DNA of 64,000 bases from Trichosporon coremiiforme (taxonomy: Eukaryota > Basidiomycota > Tremellomycetes > Trichosporonales > Trichosporonaceae): the NCBI GenBank assembly GCA_039545355.1, contig BCJJ01000025.1, positions 336,820-400,819 of the forward strand, in the 5' to 3' direction. Position numbers and translations under genes: made by a program. Positions 9,237 to 20,098 of this stretch are shown here, piece by piece (the stretch's first letter is position 1; each line of letters starts with the position of its first letter). The notes below the pieces were generated by a model. It had not been told where the DNA came from. It made no database searches and saw only the letters and a list, made by a program, of their open reading frames with translations.

Positions 9237-12200
9237 ATGGCCGCCCCTGCATGGCAAACCGACGAGCTCGGAGAGGAGTGGGTAGAGGCATCTCCGTCGC
9301 CACCCTCTTCGCCGACCCAGCAAATAGCGACAATCAACAATGCATCAAGTCTGAACGCGAAACGAGGCTCCCTTCGAAGTCTCGGCCAGGGTGCCGCCCG
9401 TGCACTCCCGCCCAGCCGCAAGAACTCGTTCGGCCCCGACTACGCACGAAGCCCGTCCAACCCTCTCATCAGGAATGTCAGCGGAATGCTGTCGCCGCCG
9501 ACGAGTGTCAGCGGCGCCAGCTCCAGTGGTGACGAGGACCGCGCGACGACCGCTGCTGCAGGCACGTTCCAGATCAAGGATGGAGAGGACAGCCACGGGA
9601 AGGCGTTTCCGAAGAGCAACCCCTTCGGCCAAGGCAAGGATATGTTTTCAGCTCTCGCCCTTGAACGCATGTTTGAGCCGCCGTCACCGCCAGTGCAGAC
9701 TTCGAGCGCCCCCACATCACCGCCAGCGGCCGACAAGACCGGCGACACCATCGCGGCCGACATCTCCACCTCTCCTCGCTCTGTATCCGCTCCAATCAAG
9801 ACGTCCACTCCGACGCCAGCTCCCTTCGCCGGTCTGGATCGACGAGTCTCCCACCCCTACGCTCCCACCTGCCCCTCTCGACTGAGCAAGTCTATGACTC
9901 CCATGGATGCGTCTTTCGGCACCGTCACTGAGTCCGAGCAGCGCAGCACGCTGCTGCCGCTGGACCACTCGGGAGTCGAGGATGAGCAACCGAATCTTCC
10001 CAATCTTGGAGACGACTTGGAAACGCAATCCGACTTCGATCACTCTGACCTTTTAAGGTCACCATCGCCTTCGGGTTCACGGCCGAAGTCCAGGACGCGA
10101 TCCCGATCTCGGTCACCCTCACCGACGCCCCGGGGGCCAACACCGATCGAGTCACCGACGAGATCTCCGACAGGACACAGCTTTGGAACCACTCGAGAGA
10201 TCTCTACTCTATCTATGTTGGAGGAATCCGAGGAGGCCGAGGAGGATGACGGGCGACCGTCACTGGACAAGGACGGGTTTGCCTTCACGTTCACTTCGCC
10301 CGTTCGGCGCGATTCGGGCGCGTCGCGCCCGTCATTCTCACCCGACTTCAGCCCGTTAAAGAATGGAGAGCCATCGCATTCGACCCTCCACTCTAAGGAG
10401 AGCAAGCGAAACCCTGGTGGTCTGCGGTTATTCCGCAACACCTACGACACCTACACGCGAGAGCACTTAAGTGCTCTCGTTGACAGCATCGCCATCCGGC
10501 CATCACCGTCGCCGCCTTCGATGCCAAATGCCAAGGAACTGAGGGATTGGTCTCCGGAGGCTACGAGGAGCCCGGTAATGTCTGGGTCGTCCTCCGAGTC
10601 GCGCTCGCTTTCGATGACTCCCGACTCCGGAACATCACTATCCGATGGGCGGTCCTCGAAGAGGCTGAGGTTGTCGCCCGTTTCTCCACGACCGCGTGGC
10701 CCGGCAGTTGTGAGGGATTGGAAAGCCCAGGGTGCTGCCCTCATGAACCGTATCCGTGTTAGTGAACCGGACTACAGCTCTGTTACCAGCGGCAGCCGAA
10801 GCTCGCGAAGCCGAAGTGAGACCCCCAGCTCGGCTGCTGAGCGGACGGACAGCGGTATCGGTGGGCCGACTGTGGACTACGACGCCATTCCCAACATTCC
10901 CACACCGGTGGAATCGGAAGCGGAGGACAACGGCCGGGGAACTATGCGTTCTAACAAATCCTCTCAGCGAGTGGTCAATCGTGGCAGCGTTCGCTCAGAA
11001 GCCAGCAAGAATGTCGGTAGTGTCGGCTCCGATGGCAAATGGCGCTCCAATCCGTCGACCACTAGCTCCACCTATCTCCACAAGGCCGAGGACATGATGG
11101 CTCGTATTAAGTCGCGCAAGGTATCCGATTCGACTTCCACGAACGTGGTCAGCCCGGAGATGGGGGCCGAGCGATCACTCTCCACCAACTCCTACTCATC
11201 TGAGGCGGAGAGCCACATTCCGCGCTGGAGGAGCCCTGACGATGACCGGAGCAACAACGAGGACGGTGCCAGGTCGTCAAGTAGAACATCCCGGACTTCC
11301 GTCGAGGGCGCTGGACGCCCTCAATCCGTCAACCGTGACCACCTGAACCGGTTCATCTCGTCCAGCACCATGGCCACGGCTACGACCGCCTCAACATCCT
11401 TCGTGAAGCATGCTGGGCCCCGGGATCCCTCGAAGATGCGGGCGGGTATGACTATGATCCAGCCCGGCGATGTGCAGAATCTGATGTCTGACCGGATAGG
11501 GAAGATGCGTTACGACCCTGCGAGCATGCGCTGGGTTCGCGACACCAACGATTCCTTAGGTCGTGTTGACGAGGCCGGGGAGAGCCGCTTAGGCGCCAGC
11601 GACGACAGCGCCGACCCCTTTGCGGGCATCGACAGCGTCAACTCGGTGTCCGCGGAGACTCGCCTCACTGCCGCCTTCGCCACTCTTGCTGATGAGCCTC
11701 TATCGGTCGCAGAGGAGGACCGTGCTTCCAACAAGAGCGACTCTGAAACTGAGTCCGAGGCGGAGGTGGCCAATGAGGAGCACGAGGATGCCGACAAGAC
11801 ACCCCTGGCTATCGAGCGACCTGTTCTCGGGCAGAGCGTCTCTGCTCCCGTTCTCAAGACTCCGAATGTTGCCAACGTGGGTACTCCGAACGGCGGTTTG
11901 CGCTCTGCCCTGCGCAACCCCAACGCTACTCCGGCATCGGCTATGAAGAAGCGGACGGCTTGGCATGCTGATGTCACACCTCGACCGGCTTCGGAAAGCC
12001 CTTCGATGAAACAGCGCAGCGTGAGCTTCTCCGACGGTGTCATGATCGCCGAGCATCTGCACTACGAGGAGTACACGGAATACGAGGAGCAGCCGACTGA
12101 GCGCAGCTGGATGCCCAGCGCTCGCACGAAGCGCATCCAGGGTGCTCTGAACAACATGGCCGAGCTTACTATCGAGGACGCTAGCCCTAGCAAGGCGCGT

Positions 12201-13808
12201 CCCTCCAAGGCTCTCTCACCGAAAAGACCATCGACCAGCCAGAACCCTGCAGTCGTCGTCGATCTTGTGGACACGACAGCCGACGACAGCGAGGACACGG
12301 TTCCTTTACCAACCCGCTCGTTCCGTAGCTTCCGCAGCCGTGGTGGTCGCGGCGACCAGACGTTCCTGACGGAATGCTCATTCGGCGTCGCTCACGACCG
12401 ACTCGTTCAGCTGATCACCGACGTTCAGCCTTTCGAGCCGTACTGGGAGCAGCTGAGGACGATCGACTTGAGCCACAAAGGCATCGACTCCTTGGCCCAT
12501 CTGAAGGAGTTCCTGCCTGCACTGGACGAGGCCCGTTTGAACAACAACGTGATCGAATACCTGTCTGGTATTCCCTCGACTGTCCGGACGCTGCACGCCT
12601 CGTTCAACCGCCTGACCAGCCTCACGAGCGTGAACCACCTGCGCAACCTGCAGTACCTCGACCTCTCGCACAACCAGCTTGACGGTGTCTCGCAGCTCAA
12701 GTGCCTGAGCCACCTTCGTGAGCTCAACTGCAGCCACAACGGTATCACGGATCTTAGTGGCATCTTAGACATGGACTGCCTCATCAAGCTGAACGCTTCG
12801 GGCAACCAGATCAAGCGTATGGATTTTGAGGGCTGCAAGTGGCAGCGTCTGGAGAGCCTTGACTTGTCCAACAACCACCTCCACTCCGTCCACGGCTTAA
12901 ACACCTTGAAGTCGCTTACGTCGCTGAACGTGGATCACAACAATCTGCACAACCTCGAGCCCCCCGCGCCGATGACGAGCGTCCGAGTGCTGCGGTTGTC
13001 TGACAACGAACTCAACTACCTTGACTTATCCTTCTTCCCCCGTGTTCGGACACTGTTCGCCGACAACAACGCAATCCCGGGCTTGTCGCGCAGCTCGACG
13101 GGTGGGCACCGCATCGAGAACCTCTCGCTTCGCAACCAGCGCGTGCAGAGATTCTTCCTCTCGCCCGAGGACCTGCAGTCCGTCAAACGGCTCTACGTGA
13201 GCGGTAACAAACTGGATGCGGACTTCATTCCGCTACCCGTCTTCTCGCTCGTGTATCTCGAGGCTGCCGCTTGCGGGCTGACGTCGTGGCCGACCGACTT
13301 TGCCTCGCGCGTGCCGAACCTCCACATCCTCAACATCAACTACAATTTCCTGAGCGACCTGGACGGGCTCGCGGGGCTTGTGCGCCTGCGGAAGCTGATG
13401 GCGGTGGGCAACCGCCTCGGTTCCCAACGGTACGCAGACGGGCTGCACAGCGCGCCGCTCGAGGAGCTCGACCTGCGTATGAACCCGGCGACGTTATCGT
13501 TCTACTTACCGATCATGCTGCCGAAGACGAAGGCGAAGAACGTCAAGCGCGAGGCAGACGGCACGATGACGAGCGTTGCGTCGCTCGAGGCAGACGACGC
13601 AGCAGTGCCAGAGAACTGGGCTGCGCTCGACAATCAGTTCCGCAAACACCTCCCAGATGAGTGGTACTCGAAGCGACTCGTCTACCGCGGCCTCCTGATG
13701 GCGAGCTGCCCCGACCTGCGCACCCTCGACGGCGTCGTCATTTCGAGCGGCGAAAGACGCAAGGCAGCGCTGCTGCTCGAATACGTCGCTGCCGCCGGCG
13801 CGCGCTGA
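9237..13808 (+). CDS. NUD1: Leucine-rich-repeat scaffold of the Nud1/Cdc11 (centriolin-like) type
   Basis: Spindle-pole-body scaffold that anchors the mitotic exit/septation initiation network. This single 1,523-residue exon starts MAAPAWQTDELGEEWVE, like the short conserved N-terminal peptide of this family. About 1,050 residues of Ser/Pro-rich, presumably disordered and heavily phosphorylated sequence follow, including many SP/TP sites. From about residue 1060 to 1420 there are tandem leucine-rich repeats of the SDS22-like type (LRTIDLSHKGIDSLAHL, LQYLDLSHNQLDGV, LESLDLSNNHLHSV, LTSLNVDHNNLHNL). The order, disordered N-terminus then LRR C-terminus, is that of S. pombe Cdc11 and S. cerevisiae Nud1. 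It is unusual here in having no intron over 4.6 kb. Alternative: another LRR protein, but the N-terminal motif argues for Nud1/Cdc11. Confidence 0.8.
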   Translation: MAAPAWQTDELGEEWVEASPSPPSSPTQQIATINNASSLNAKRGSLRSLGQGAARALPPSRKNSFGPDYARSPSNPLIRNVSGMLSPPTSVSGASSSGDEDRATTAAAGTFQIKDGEDSHGKAFPKSNPFGQGKDMFSALALERMFEPPSPPVQTSSAPTSPPAADKTGDTIAADISTSPRSVSAPIKTSTPTPAPFAGLDRRVSHPYAPTCPSRLSKSMTPMDASFGTVTESEQRSTLLPLDHSGVEDEQPNLPNLGDDLETQSDFDHSDLLRSPSPSGSRPKSRTRSRSRSPSPTPRGPTPIESPTRSPTGHSFGTTREISTLSMLEESEEAEEDDGRPSLDKDGFAFTFTSPVRRDSGASRPSFSPDFSPLKNGEPSHSTLHSKESKRNPGGLRLFRNTYDTYTREHLSALVDSIAIRPSPSPPSMPNAKELRDWSPEATRSPVMSGSSSESRSLSMTPDSGTSLSDGRSSKRLRLSPVSPRPRGPAVVRDWKAQGAALMNRIRVSEPDYSSVTSGSRSSRSRSETPSSAAERTDSGIGGPTVDYDAIPNIPTPVESEAEDNGRGTMRSNKSSQRVVNRGSVRSEASKNVGSVGSDGKWRSNPSTTSSTYLHKAEDMMARIKSRKVSDSTSTNVVSPEMGAERSLSTNSYSSEAESHIPRWRSPDDDRSNNEDGARSSSRTSRTSVEGAGRPQSVNRDHLNRFISSSTMATATTASTSFVKHAGPRDPSKMRAGMTMIQPGDVQNLMSDRIGKMRYDPASMRWVRDTNDSLGRVDEAGESRLGASDDSADPFAGIDSVNSVSAETRLTAAFATLADEPLSVAEEDRASNKSDSETESEAEVANEEHEDADKTPLAIERPVLGQSVSAPVLKTPNVANVGTPNGGLRSALRNPNATPASAMKKRTAWHADVTPRPASESPSMKQRSVSFSDGVMIAEHLHYEEYTEYEEQPTERSWMPSARTKRIQGALNNMAELTIEDASPSKARPSKALSPKRPSTSQNPAVVVDLVDTTADDSEDTVPLPTRSFRSFRSRGGRGDQTFLTECSFGVAHDRLVQLITDVQPFEPYWEQLRTIDLSHKGIDSLAHLKEFLPALDEARLNNNVIEYLSGIPSTVRTLHASFNRLTSLTSVNHLRNLQYLDLSHNQLDGVSQLKCLSHLRELNCSHNGITDLSGILDMDCLIKLNASGNQIKRMDFEGCKWQRLESLDLSNNHLHSVHGLNTLKSLTSLNVDHNNLHNLEPPAPMTSVRVLRLSDNELNYLDLSFFPRVRTLFADNNAIPGLSRSSTGGHRIENLSLRNQRVQRFFLSPEDLQSVKRLYVSGNKLDADFIPLPVFSLVYLEAAACGLTSWPTDFASRVPNLHILNINYNFLSDLDGLAGLVRLRKLMAVGNRLGSQRYADGLHSAPLEELDLRMNPATLSFYLPIMLPKTKAKNVKREADGTMTSVASLEADDAAVPENWAALDNQFRKHLPDEWYSKRLVYRGLLMASCPDLRTLDGVVISSGERRKAALLLEYVAAAGAR

Positions 13809-14426
13809 CACCTAGCATAAACATTTCACGACATTAAACAGTTCCCAGACCCAGAACACAGACCAGAACACACCCGAGACATGATAGACTCTTCTCCTGC
13901 TGATGCCGTTGTCATTTCGCTCATTCTTGCCATAATTTCTGTATGAATACGTCATTCCATTACCGTCCAGACGACTGGGACATGTCCGTGTTCTTTAATT
14001 TGGAGCAACGTTCTCTCCGGAGTGCGGGCCCTCTTGTGCTGATCGGTGCTTCTGCGGCCGTCGCTTGATATCGGGTGCCAAGTCGCTTCAGAAGGCGCCT
14101 CCGTTGCATGGGGGCCATTCAGTCATTCGGCACGTTCGCAGGCGGCACCTGGGGGCTGTGCAAGCAGACGGGGCGCGATAGAGGTGATAGTGGGACGGGC
14201 GGGGGTACTGTGGATCCGATTAATTGCCCTGATCAGATGATGGCGGACCGGATCCGAGAAGTCGGATGTCGCTCGGTGGCGCCGGAGGAACGTCATGAAC
14301 GAGACGTTTCTCCGTGACATACTTATTCTCCTGTCACGGACCGACCGCTCGTCCATGACTCTCGGCATTGATACACCGACACACTCACACCGACAGCTAC
14401 AACTCCATAGCACGCCCAGCCCCGCA
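13809..14426. other. Intergenic, NUD1 3' end to first lectin
   Basis: AT-richer sequence after the NUD1 stop is probably its 3' UTR. The remainder should hold the promoter of the lectin at 14427. No reading frame here is convincing. Confidence 0.5.
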
Positions 14427-15003
14427 ATGATAGTCCCAACCACCCTCGCGACGCTGGCGCTACTCGCCGGCACCGACGCAACGCGGATCAGGTGGCGCAA
14501 CGCCGGTCCCGGAGATAGTCGCCGCTGGCTCGTCACATGCAACGGCTCGCCATACGGCCCGGCGAAGATCGGGACAACCTTCGCCCTCGCGCACGACTAT
14601 GCCAAGTACTGCTCCGTCGACTGGATAGTCACGAGGGACAAGATCGGGCAGCTCTACACCGGCGGCGGGCCCGAGCCTTGGTCGGGGAAGAAGTTATGCA
14701 TGGATGCTACGAGCAGTGAGTCACTCCGCCCAAACCGTCTTTGGCCGCTAGCTGACCCCAGACCCCGGCAACGGTGTCCTCCCCCACATTTGGGACTGCT
14801 ACGACGGGCTCAACGTGCAGCAGTGGGTCTACCACTCCGACGGACACATCGAGCTCGGGTGCACCGGCTACTGCCTCGACGTGATGGACGGATACAACGG
14901 CGAGGACAGCAACCCCGGCTCTACGATCCAGCTCTGGGACTGCATCCCTGGCAGCACGAACCAGCTTTTCGACCTGACAGAGTACAATGGCCCCGGTTCG
15001 TAG
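14427..15003 (+). CDS. Small secreted ricin-B-like (beta-trefoil) lectin, copy 1
   Basis: A 176-residue protein with an N-terminal signal peptide (MIVPTTLATLALLAGTDA) and probable cleavage after it. The mature part begins RIRWRNAGPGD and contains the QxW-type elements of carbohydrate-binding beta-trefoil domains: LCMDAT, then LGCTGYCLDVMDG, and IQLWDC. Cysteines are regularly placed, suggesting disulphides. One phase-1 intron (14716-14761) falls right after the LCMDAT motif. It is expected to be secreted and to bind glycans; the ligand is unknown. It is closely related to the next gene, with the same signal peptide end (GGTDA/AGTDA) and intron site. It is shorter than a full three-subdomain trefoil, so it may be a reduced or divergent domain. 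The frame is intact throughout. Confidence 0.75.
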
Positions 15004-15866
15004 GCTACTTGGGCGCAAACCTGAGCAAAGTGACGTACGACGTAGGTGGGTGAAGCAATCGTAGGCTCAGTGACGAGATGGACGACAAAACGAAATGAGA
15101 TGCGACAGACATTGTGCGAGAACAGGCGAGGCAGGATGTGGAAAGTGGATTATGATCAGAGCAATCAGGGAAAACTACGTAGCTACGAACAACGCAACGA
15201 GTTCAGAAGCATTAGCTTTCGCAGAGACTGCGGGCAACAAGTGAGAGAGTAGCGAGGCGCACACGAGGGTATGTTCGGCCCACAGACAGTCAAGAGGTAC
15301 TCGGGAGATAATTGGAGGCACTAAGCACCTCCATTCTCGCAGCTCTCCACAACACTGGTCATCGTCATGCCCCGTCTTCAGAATCCTGACGGAAAGTCAT
15401 GTATACAGCGAGCCTGAGAGCTGTGCATATGCTGCTGCTGCTGCTGCTTCTGTGGGTGTGGCAGTCTGGCGACTCCTGTGACGGCAACGGCGTAGTGGAG
15501 AAAGGGGCGGAAGTAATGTGGCTCCGGCATTGAATTGAGGTTTCTGGATCAGATGATCCATCTCTTTCGGATCCGGGCAACAGGGAAGCTGCGGATACTC
15601 CGGATATCTGTGGATGCCGCTCGGTCGAGCTCAAGGAATGTAATTTACGGGGTTTGCGTAATTTACGGGAGTTTCCGTCATGAATGGCACCTGCTCACGT
15701 CTGGATCGCATCGCATATTGTATGTATCGGGGCTGATGTGGAAAACTACGCGCGCAACTTTGGCAGACTCTGCTCCGTCCGTCCACGCACTCGAGACACC
15801 TCATCAACACACACCTCGCATCAGGACACACCTACGGCGCCCTCTTCCGAGTTCTCGTAGCGCAGC

Positions 15867-16501
15867 ATGATCCTCAGCCTCACGACGGCCCTGGCAACGC
15901 TCGCTCTGATCGGTGGCACCGACGCAGAACGCATCAAGTGGCGGCACGCGGGCCCGGGTGACTCGAACCGCTTCGTTGTGACGTGCAACGGGCGGCCCGT
16001 CGGTCCTTCCTCCTCCAGCACGCCGTTCCAGCTTGTGGGCGGCTATGCAAAGTACTGCTCCGTCGACTGGCACATCACCAAGGGCAAGCTTGAGCAGATC
16101 TACGAGGCCCCTCACCGGTGAAAGGTTTTGGTGCTTCGACGGGACTAGCAGTGAGTGTCCTTCAACCTCTCCCTGGTGTCCTTGGGACATGCCCACTCTA
16201 TCAGTACCTATTGCGTTACCTTGCCTTTCTTTGTGCCGCTCATCTCCGCTCGGGATAATTAATGCTGACTGCAGACCCCATCCAAGGCGTCATCCCGTAC
16301 ATCTGGCAATGCTACGACGGCCTGAAAGTACAGCAGTGGCTTGTTCACCCAGACGGCCTCATCGAGCTCGGGTGCACCGATCTCTGCCTCGACTTGAAGG
16401 AGGGGAACGACGGTGCTAACAATGTCCTACAGCTCTGGGACTGTATACCCCGGAACAAAAACCAGGAGTTCGACATCGTTGAGAACTCGTCGGATGCATA
16501 G
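15867..16501 (+). pseudogene. Ricin-B-like lectin, copy 2, with a frameshift
   Basis: Tandem duplicate of the preceding gene. It has the signal peptide MILSLTTALATLALIGGTDA, then RIKWRHAGPGD, YCSVDW, WCFDGT, IELGCTDLCLDLKEG and LQLWDC in matching order. The phase-1 intron (16151-16274) sits at the same place but is 124 nt instead of 46. The first exon meets a TGA at 16119-16121. The homologous sequence TGERFWCFDGT continues in the next frame, so reading frame is lost at or near a run of four C at 16108-16111. Everything else is intact, so this is a recent inactivation, a sequencing error in the C-run, or an unusual splice. The degree of divergence from copy 1 shows the duplication itself is old. 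Confidence 0.65.
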
Positions 16502-17482
16502 TCAGGACTGACAGACGGGCGAGCAATGGGACACCACGAGACAAACAGAGCCTACCAGGCCGACGACACGGAGTACGAGGGACAATATGAACACTGCGCG
16601 ATGGACGACGGGACGAAAGCGGTGGTCGCAAAGTGGAAAAAGAGAAAAATGCCGAATAATATGACGAAAATGTTTAGCAAGCAGACCGAACGATGCATCG
16701 CGAGTTCAGCAGTACGAGCAACCCATAAGAAGGAGAGTGCGTCGCTAGAAGCGACTTGAGTCGATGCCTATAGATCGTGGCTAGTGTATGCGACTAGGCA
16801 GGATACGGGAAAGTCACTACCATTGCGCCGAAGTTCTTGCTTCACTGTTCCGGCGTTCACATTGTGCATCGCACGTGGGACATATGTTGGGCTCTTCCCC
16901 AGCTTACTTCATCAGCAAGCTGGCTCCGTAACAGCACAGCTTCCTAACGTCGAGGAAGAGGTGGAGTGTGGTGGGCAGGGCTGGATATCGTGACACTCCA
17001 ACTTCGGCAGCAGCAGTGAAGGAACTATACACCGGCACGCAGACGTGCTTGCCCGTTGAACCACATATATCTATGCACTTCAGTCAACTCTTGTCGAAGC
17101 CGACCGAAGGTGGGCCAACTTGCGTCAGTGTCGCGGGGGCACATGCGAGCGGAGAGTGACATGGCGGATCATGGCGTCATTTGGAGGGGAGCGATGGACC
17201 CTGCAGGACATGATAAGATTGTCGGATCCGAATAATTACGTTCCGGCTTCCTCTCGCAAGCTGCCAGTCTGCTCTCTGCTCTCTGGGCGTATGAGGCAAC
17301 TGACAGGCTTTGGTTTCGTCACAGCGGGACACATGTGAGGCTGTATCGCCGATCGTCAAAGCCCCTGCCTTCCGTGTCAACCTCTCGTCAACATATAGGG
17401 GACACCTGCGTCACAGCGCTCGCGCCCGCCCCCAGTCCTCCCATCCCAAACCGCCATCCAAAAATCTGATCTTCCACCCGCA
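16502..17482. other. Intergenic between lectin copies 2 and 3
   Basis: No convincing gene is seen. Frames around 16526-17340 are short and lack family signals. Confidence 0.4.
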
Positions 17483-18109
17483 TGCGCCCCCTCCTCGTCG
17501 TTTCGCTTCGCTTGCCTCTTTGGTCTCGGCCGCCGTGTCCTGGCACCTGATCACGCACTGGGCGTCGGGCTTCAAGCTCGTCAACTGCGCCAGCTCCGCT
17601 GACCAGCACACGGGACGGGAGACTGGGTGTATCTCGACACAGGCGGAATTTGGCACCCCGAGCTGTGCCTGCGCGCGTAGTTCTTCGACGACCAGAAACC
17701 GGGCACAATCACGACCGTGCCGAACCACTGCTTGGGCGCGACAAACCCAAGTGAGTCCACATCGCTTCACCAGTAACGGGATCGGGGAGGCGGCCGGGCT
17801 TCGGGTATCGCCAAGTAGATGATACAGGCAAAAGCGGTGCTGCCAGAAATGAAGGGATGAGCGCAGATCACGGAATGCTGCCCGTTAAGTCCAGCAGTCA
17901 TTCATGAGGTGAAGAGGCGCGTCTTCACGGGCTCGATCAGAGAGGAACGACGACTGACACCAGACTCCATCAGCGGCTCACGCCTTACAATGATGTCGTG
18001 CGAGAAGGACGAGCCACTCGTCCTCAAAGATGGCGATCTGACGTACGCCGGCCATCTGCAGACTTGGATGTGCACGGAGGGTAACGCGAACCAAATTTTT
18101 GGCCAGTGA
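17483..18109 (+). pseudogene. Ricin-B-like lectin pseudogene, copy 3
   Basis: A decayed third copy. It starts with MRPLLVVSLRLPLW, signal-peptide-like but soon out of frame. Fragments in different frames then give FKLVNCASSADQ, GDWVYLDTGG and PELCLRA, followed by an in-frame TAG. After that comes NHCLGATNP, then a long (about 210 nt) phase-1 intron ending tgacaccag near 17963. The last exon reads SGSRLTMMSCEKDEP, LKDGDLTYAG and QTWMCTEGNANQIFGQ with TGA at 18107-18109. The intron lies directly after the C-L-G-A-T motif, the same site and phase as in copies 1 and 2. At least one stop and one frameshift are needed to explain the sequence, so it is not expected to make a protein. Confidence 0.6.
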
Positions 18110-18403
18110 ATTGCCGATTGCGAAGTTGAAGTATCTCAAGGACGCACAATGGGACAGCGTGGTGCTGACCAACAGTCAACCGATCAAGTGCAAGTGACCT
18201 CCAACTGTTCATTTCAGCGCAAAACTATGGATTATACCGCAGTGTGAAAGAGTCCACTGTCCTCCATGTACATGGCATCTTAGAGTCCGTGGTCTGGGCC
18301 TTCCAGATACTTAAGCCTGCAGGCCGAGGCAGCGTTCCGCACGGCGAGCACAGTGCACTCGCTCCCTGTTTCCCGCTGCTTCGCTTCTCTCCGCTCGCCG
18401 AGC

Positions 18404-19148
18404 TCACATGATGCATGTGTGGTCCCAGCAGAAGCCCGGGTAGAAGTGCTGGTTGTAGTTGTTGCCAGCGCAGGGGTAGAGCTGAAGCACGGTGCCGGCG
18501 GCACGGCTGCCGCCCGTAATGTCGGCGCAGAGGTAGTCCGAGTCGCGGTCGTTCAGGATCCACAGGCCCGTGTTCGCGACGTACCAATTCTGGCTCGCCG
18601 AACCGTTGCACCGCTCCACGCGCAGCTTGGACCCGGAGCGCGGGTTGTGCCCCGCGTCCAGGCAGAGGTCCGTGCCCGCCACCTTGATTTGAGGGCCAGA
18701 CTGGATGCCGTACGCCCACCGCTGCCCGGGGGAGGAGTTGCAGGACGCACTGGAGTTAGCTCGAATGCACCTGCAGATGAGCTGCCATAAGAGACAGCCT
18801 TGAGAAGACTTACATGACGGCCTTACCGTTGCGTCCCTTGCGGCCGCGTCCGCAACCCTTCGCCTCGACACACATGTTGTACAGCGGTGCACCCGCGGGG
18901 TAGTAGAGCCAGACCGGGGTGGAATCGAAGTCACCATAGTGCTGGGGATACTCGGTGGGCTGGAGCGGCATCCAGACGCTGGTGGAGGTGTAGCGCACAC
19001 CAGGCGACGAGGTCGGGAAGCTGCTGGGGGGAGGGCCGGCGGGGATCATCGGCGTCGGGCGGCGGGAGTGGCCGTGCTCGCCGCGAGCTACTTCGGCCGG
19101 GAACGCCAGCGCGGTGGCGGCAAGAAGGGCGACGAGGAAGGCGAGCAT
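18404..19148 (-). CDS. Secreted protein with C-terminal ricin-B-like lectin domain, copy 4
   Basis: A 226-residue secreted protein on the opposite strand. It has signal peptide MLAFLVALLAATALAFPAE, then a Pro/Ser/Tyr-rich linker of about 70 residues, then a Cys-containing lectin half: VAGTDLCLDAGHNPRSGS, LRVERCNGSASQNWY (QxW-type element) and LCADITGG followed by VLQLYPCAGNNYNQHF. One intron (18750-18813). The lectin half is closer to classical ricin-B repeats (CLDA, then C, then QNW) than copies 1-3, so it is a distant relative rather than a recent duplicate. It probably binds glycans at or outside the cell wall; ligand unknown. The frame is intact. The start is chosen at 19148 because it opens the signal peptide. 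Confidence 0.75.
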
Positions 19149-20098
19149 GTCGATGGTAGCTTTACTCGGGGAAGAGGACAACTGCAGCGAAGGGTTTGAG
19201 TGGGGCGTGAGAGATCGGGCCCGGAGCAGTGGTAAGGATGGAAACGTCGGATGATGGCGCGGCTAGTCGTAGAGAGAGTAGAGATGGGAGGATGGGGAGG
19301 CGAACAACGTCGAGAGGGTGTTTATATGCGCCTCGAGGTGGTCACCTGCTTCGAGGGCGCCGGCCACGCAATGCCCAGCGCAGCGGAGAGAAGAAGGTCG
19401 AGCCGGAGGGATCTCACACTGACCCTCGGATGTGGATTGTCTGGGCTCAGATCTGCCCCCTGGCCGGATCATGTCCGACCGAGATGATCGGCAGGAGCGC
19501 GCTTCATGTCATGTCCCAATGTACGGGGCGAGTTGGGCGAGTGCGACGCCGGCTATGGGTGGGAGTACGTCTCGTGACCTCGCTCCGTCGTGCGTGAAAC
19601 TTGAGATTCTGATGAAATGGAGGGGGAGGCAGGAGAATGAATAGTCGCGCGGCTGATGTCGGGGTATGTCGATTGCCCATTGCGCATCTTACACAAGTAT
19701 GCAGCACACGACGAGAGCAAGCCTTTGAGCATAAGCGGGCAACACTAGTTGGAAGCTTATTCTTTTGCTTCCTTCCTCTGACCGCGGCTACTGATCCAGA
19801 TCCCATCCACTCGAATCCGAACAGGCATACGGGCCACTGTTTGCGTGTGCGGTTATGCGGATTGATATTGTCCTGAGCAAGCGTTGCTGACAACCATAAG
19901 ATCTCAGGAGTTTGAGCAGAGTAAGCATGCAGCAACAAGGTGGATACATGTACAGGTGGGTGGGCATTGACAACTGAAACTAGAAATAAAACACCGAGAT
20001 AATGCGCTGCGCATCTATCCCCCGCGATTGTGGATTCGACCTTCATTCTGACTGGACCTTGTTCTGCGGGGGGGCGGTGTATGCCACACATAATACAG
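19149..20098. other. Intergenic
   Basis: Holds the promoter side of lectin copy 4 and the 3' side of the next minus-strand gene. A 209-codon minus-strand frame here has Arg/Pro-rich, low-quality composition, lacks any motif and is taken as chance. Confidence 0.4.
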
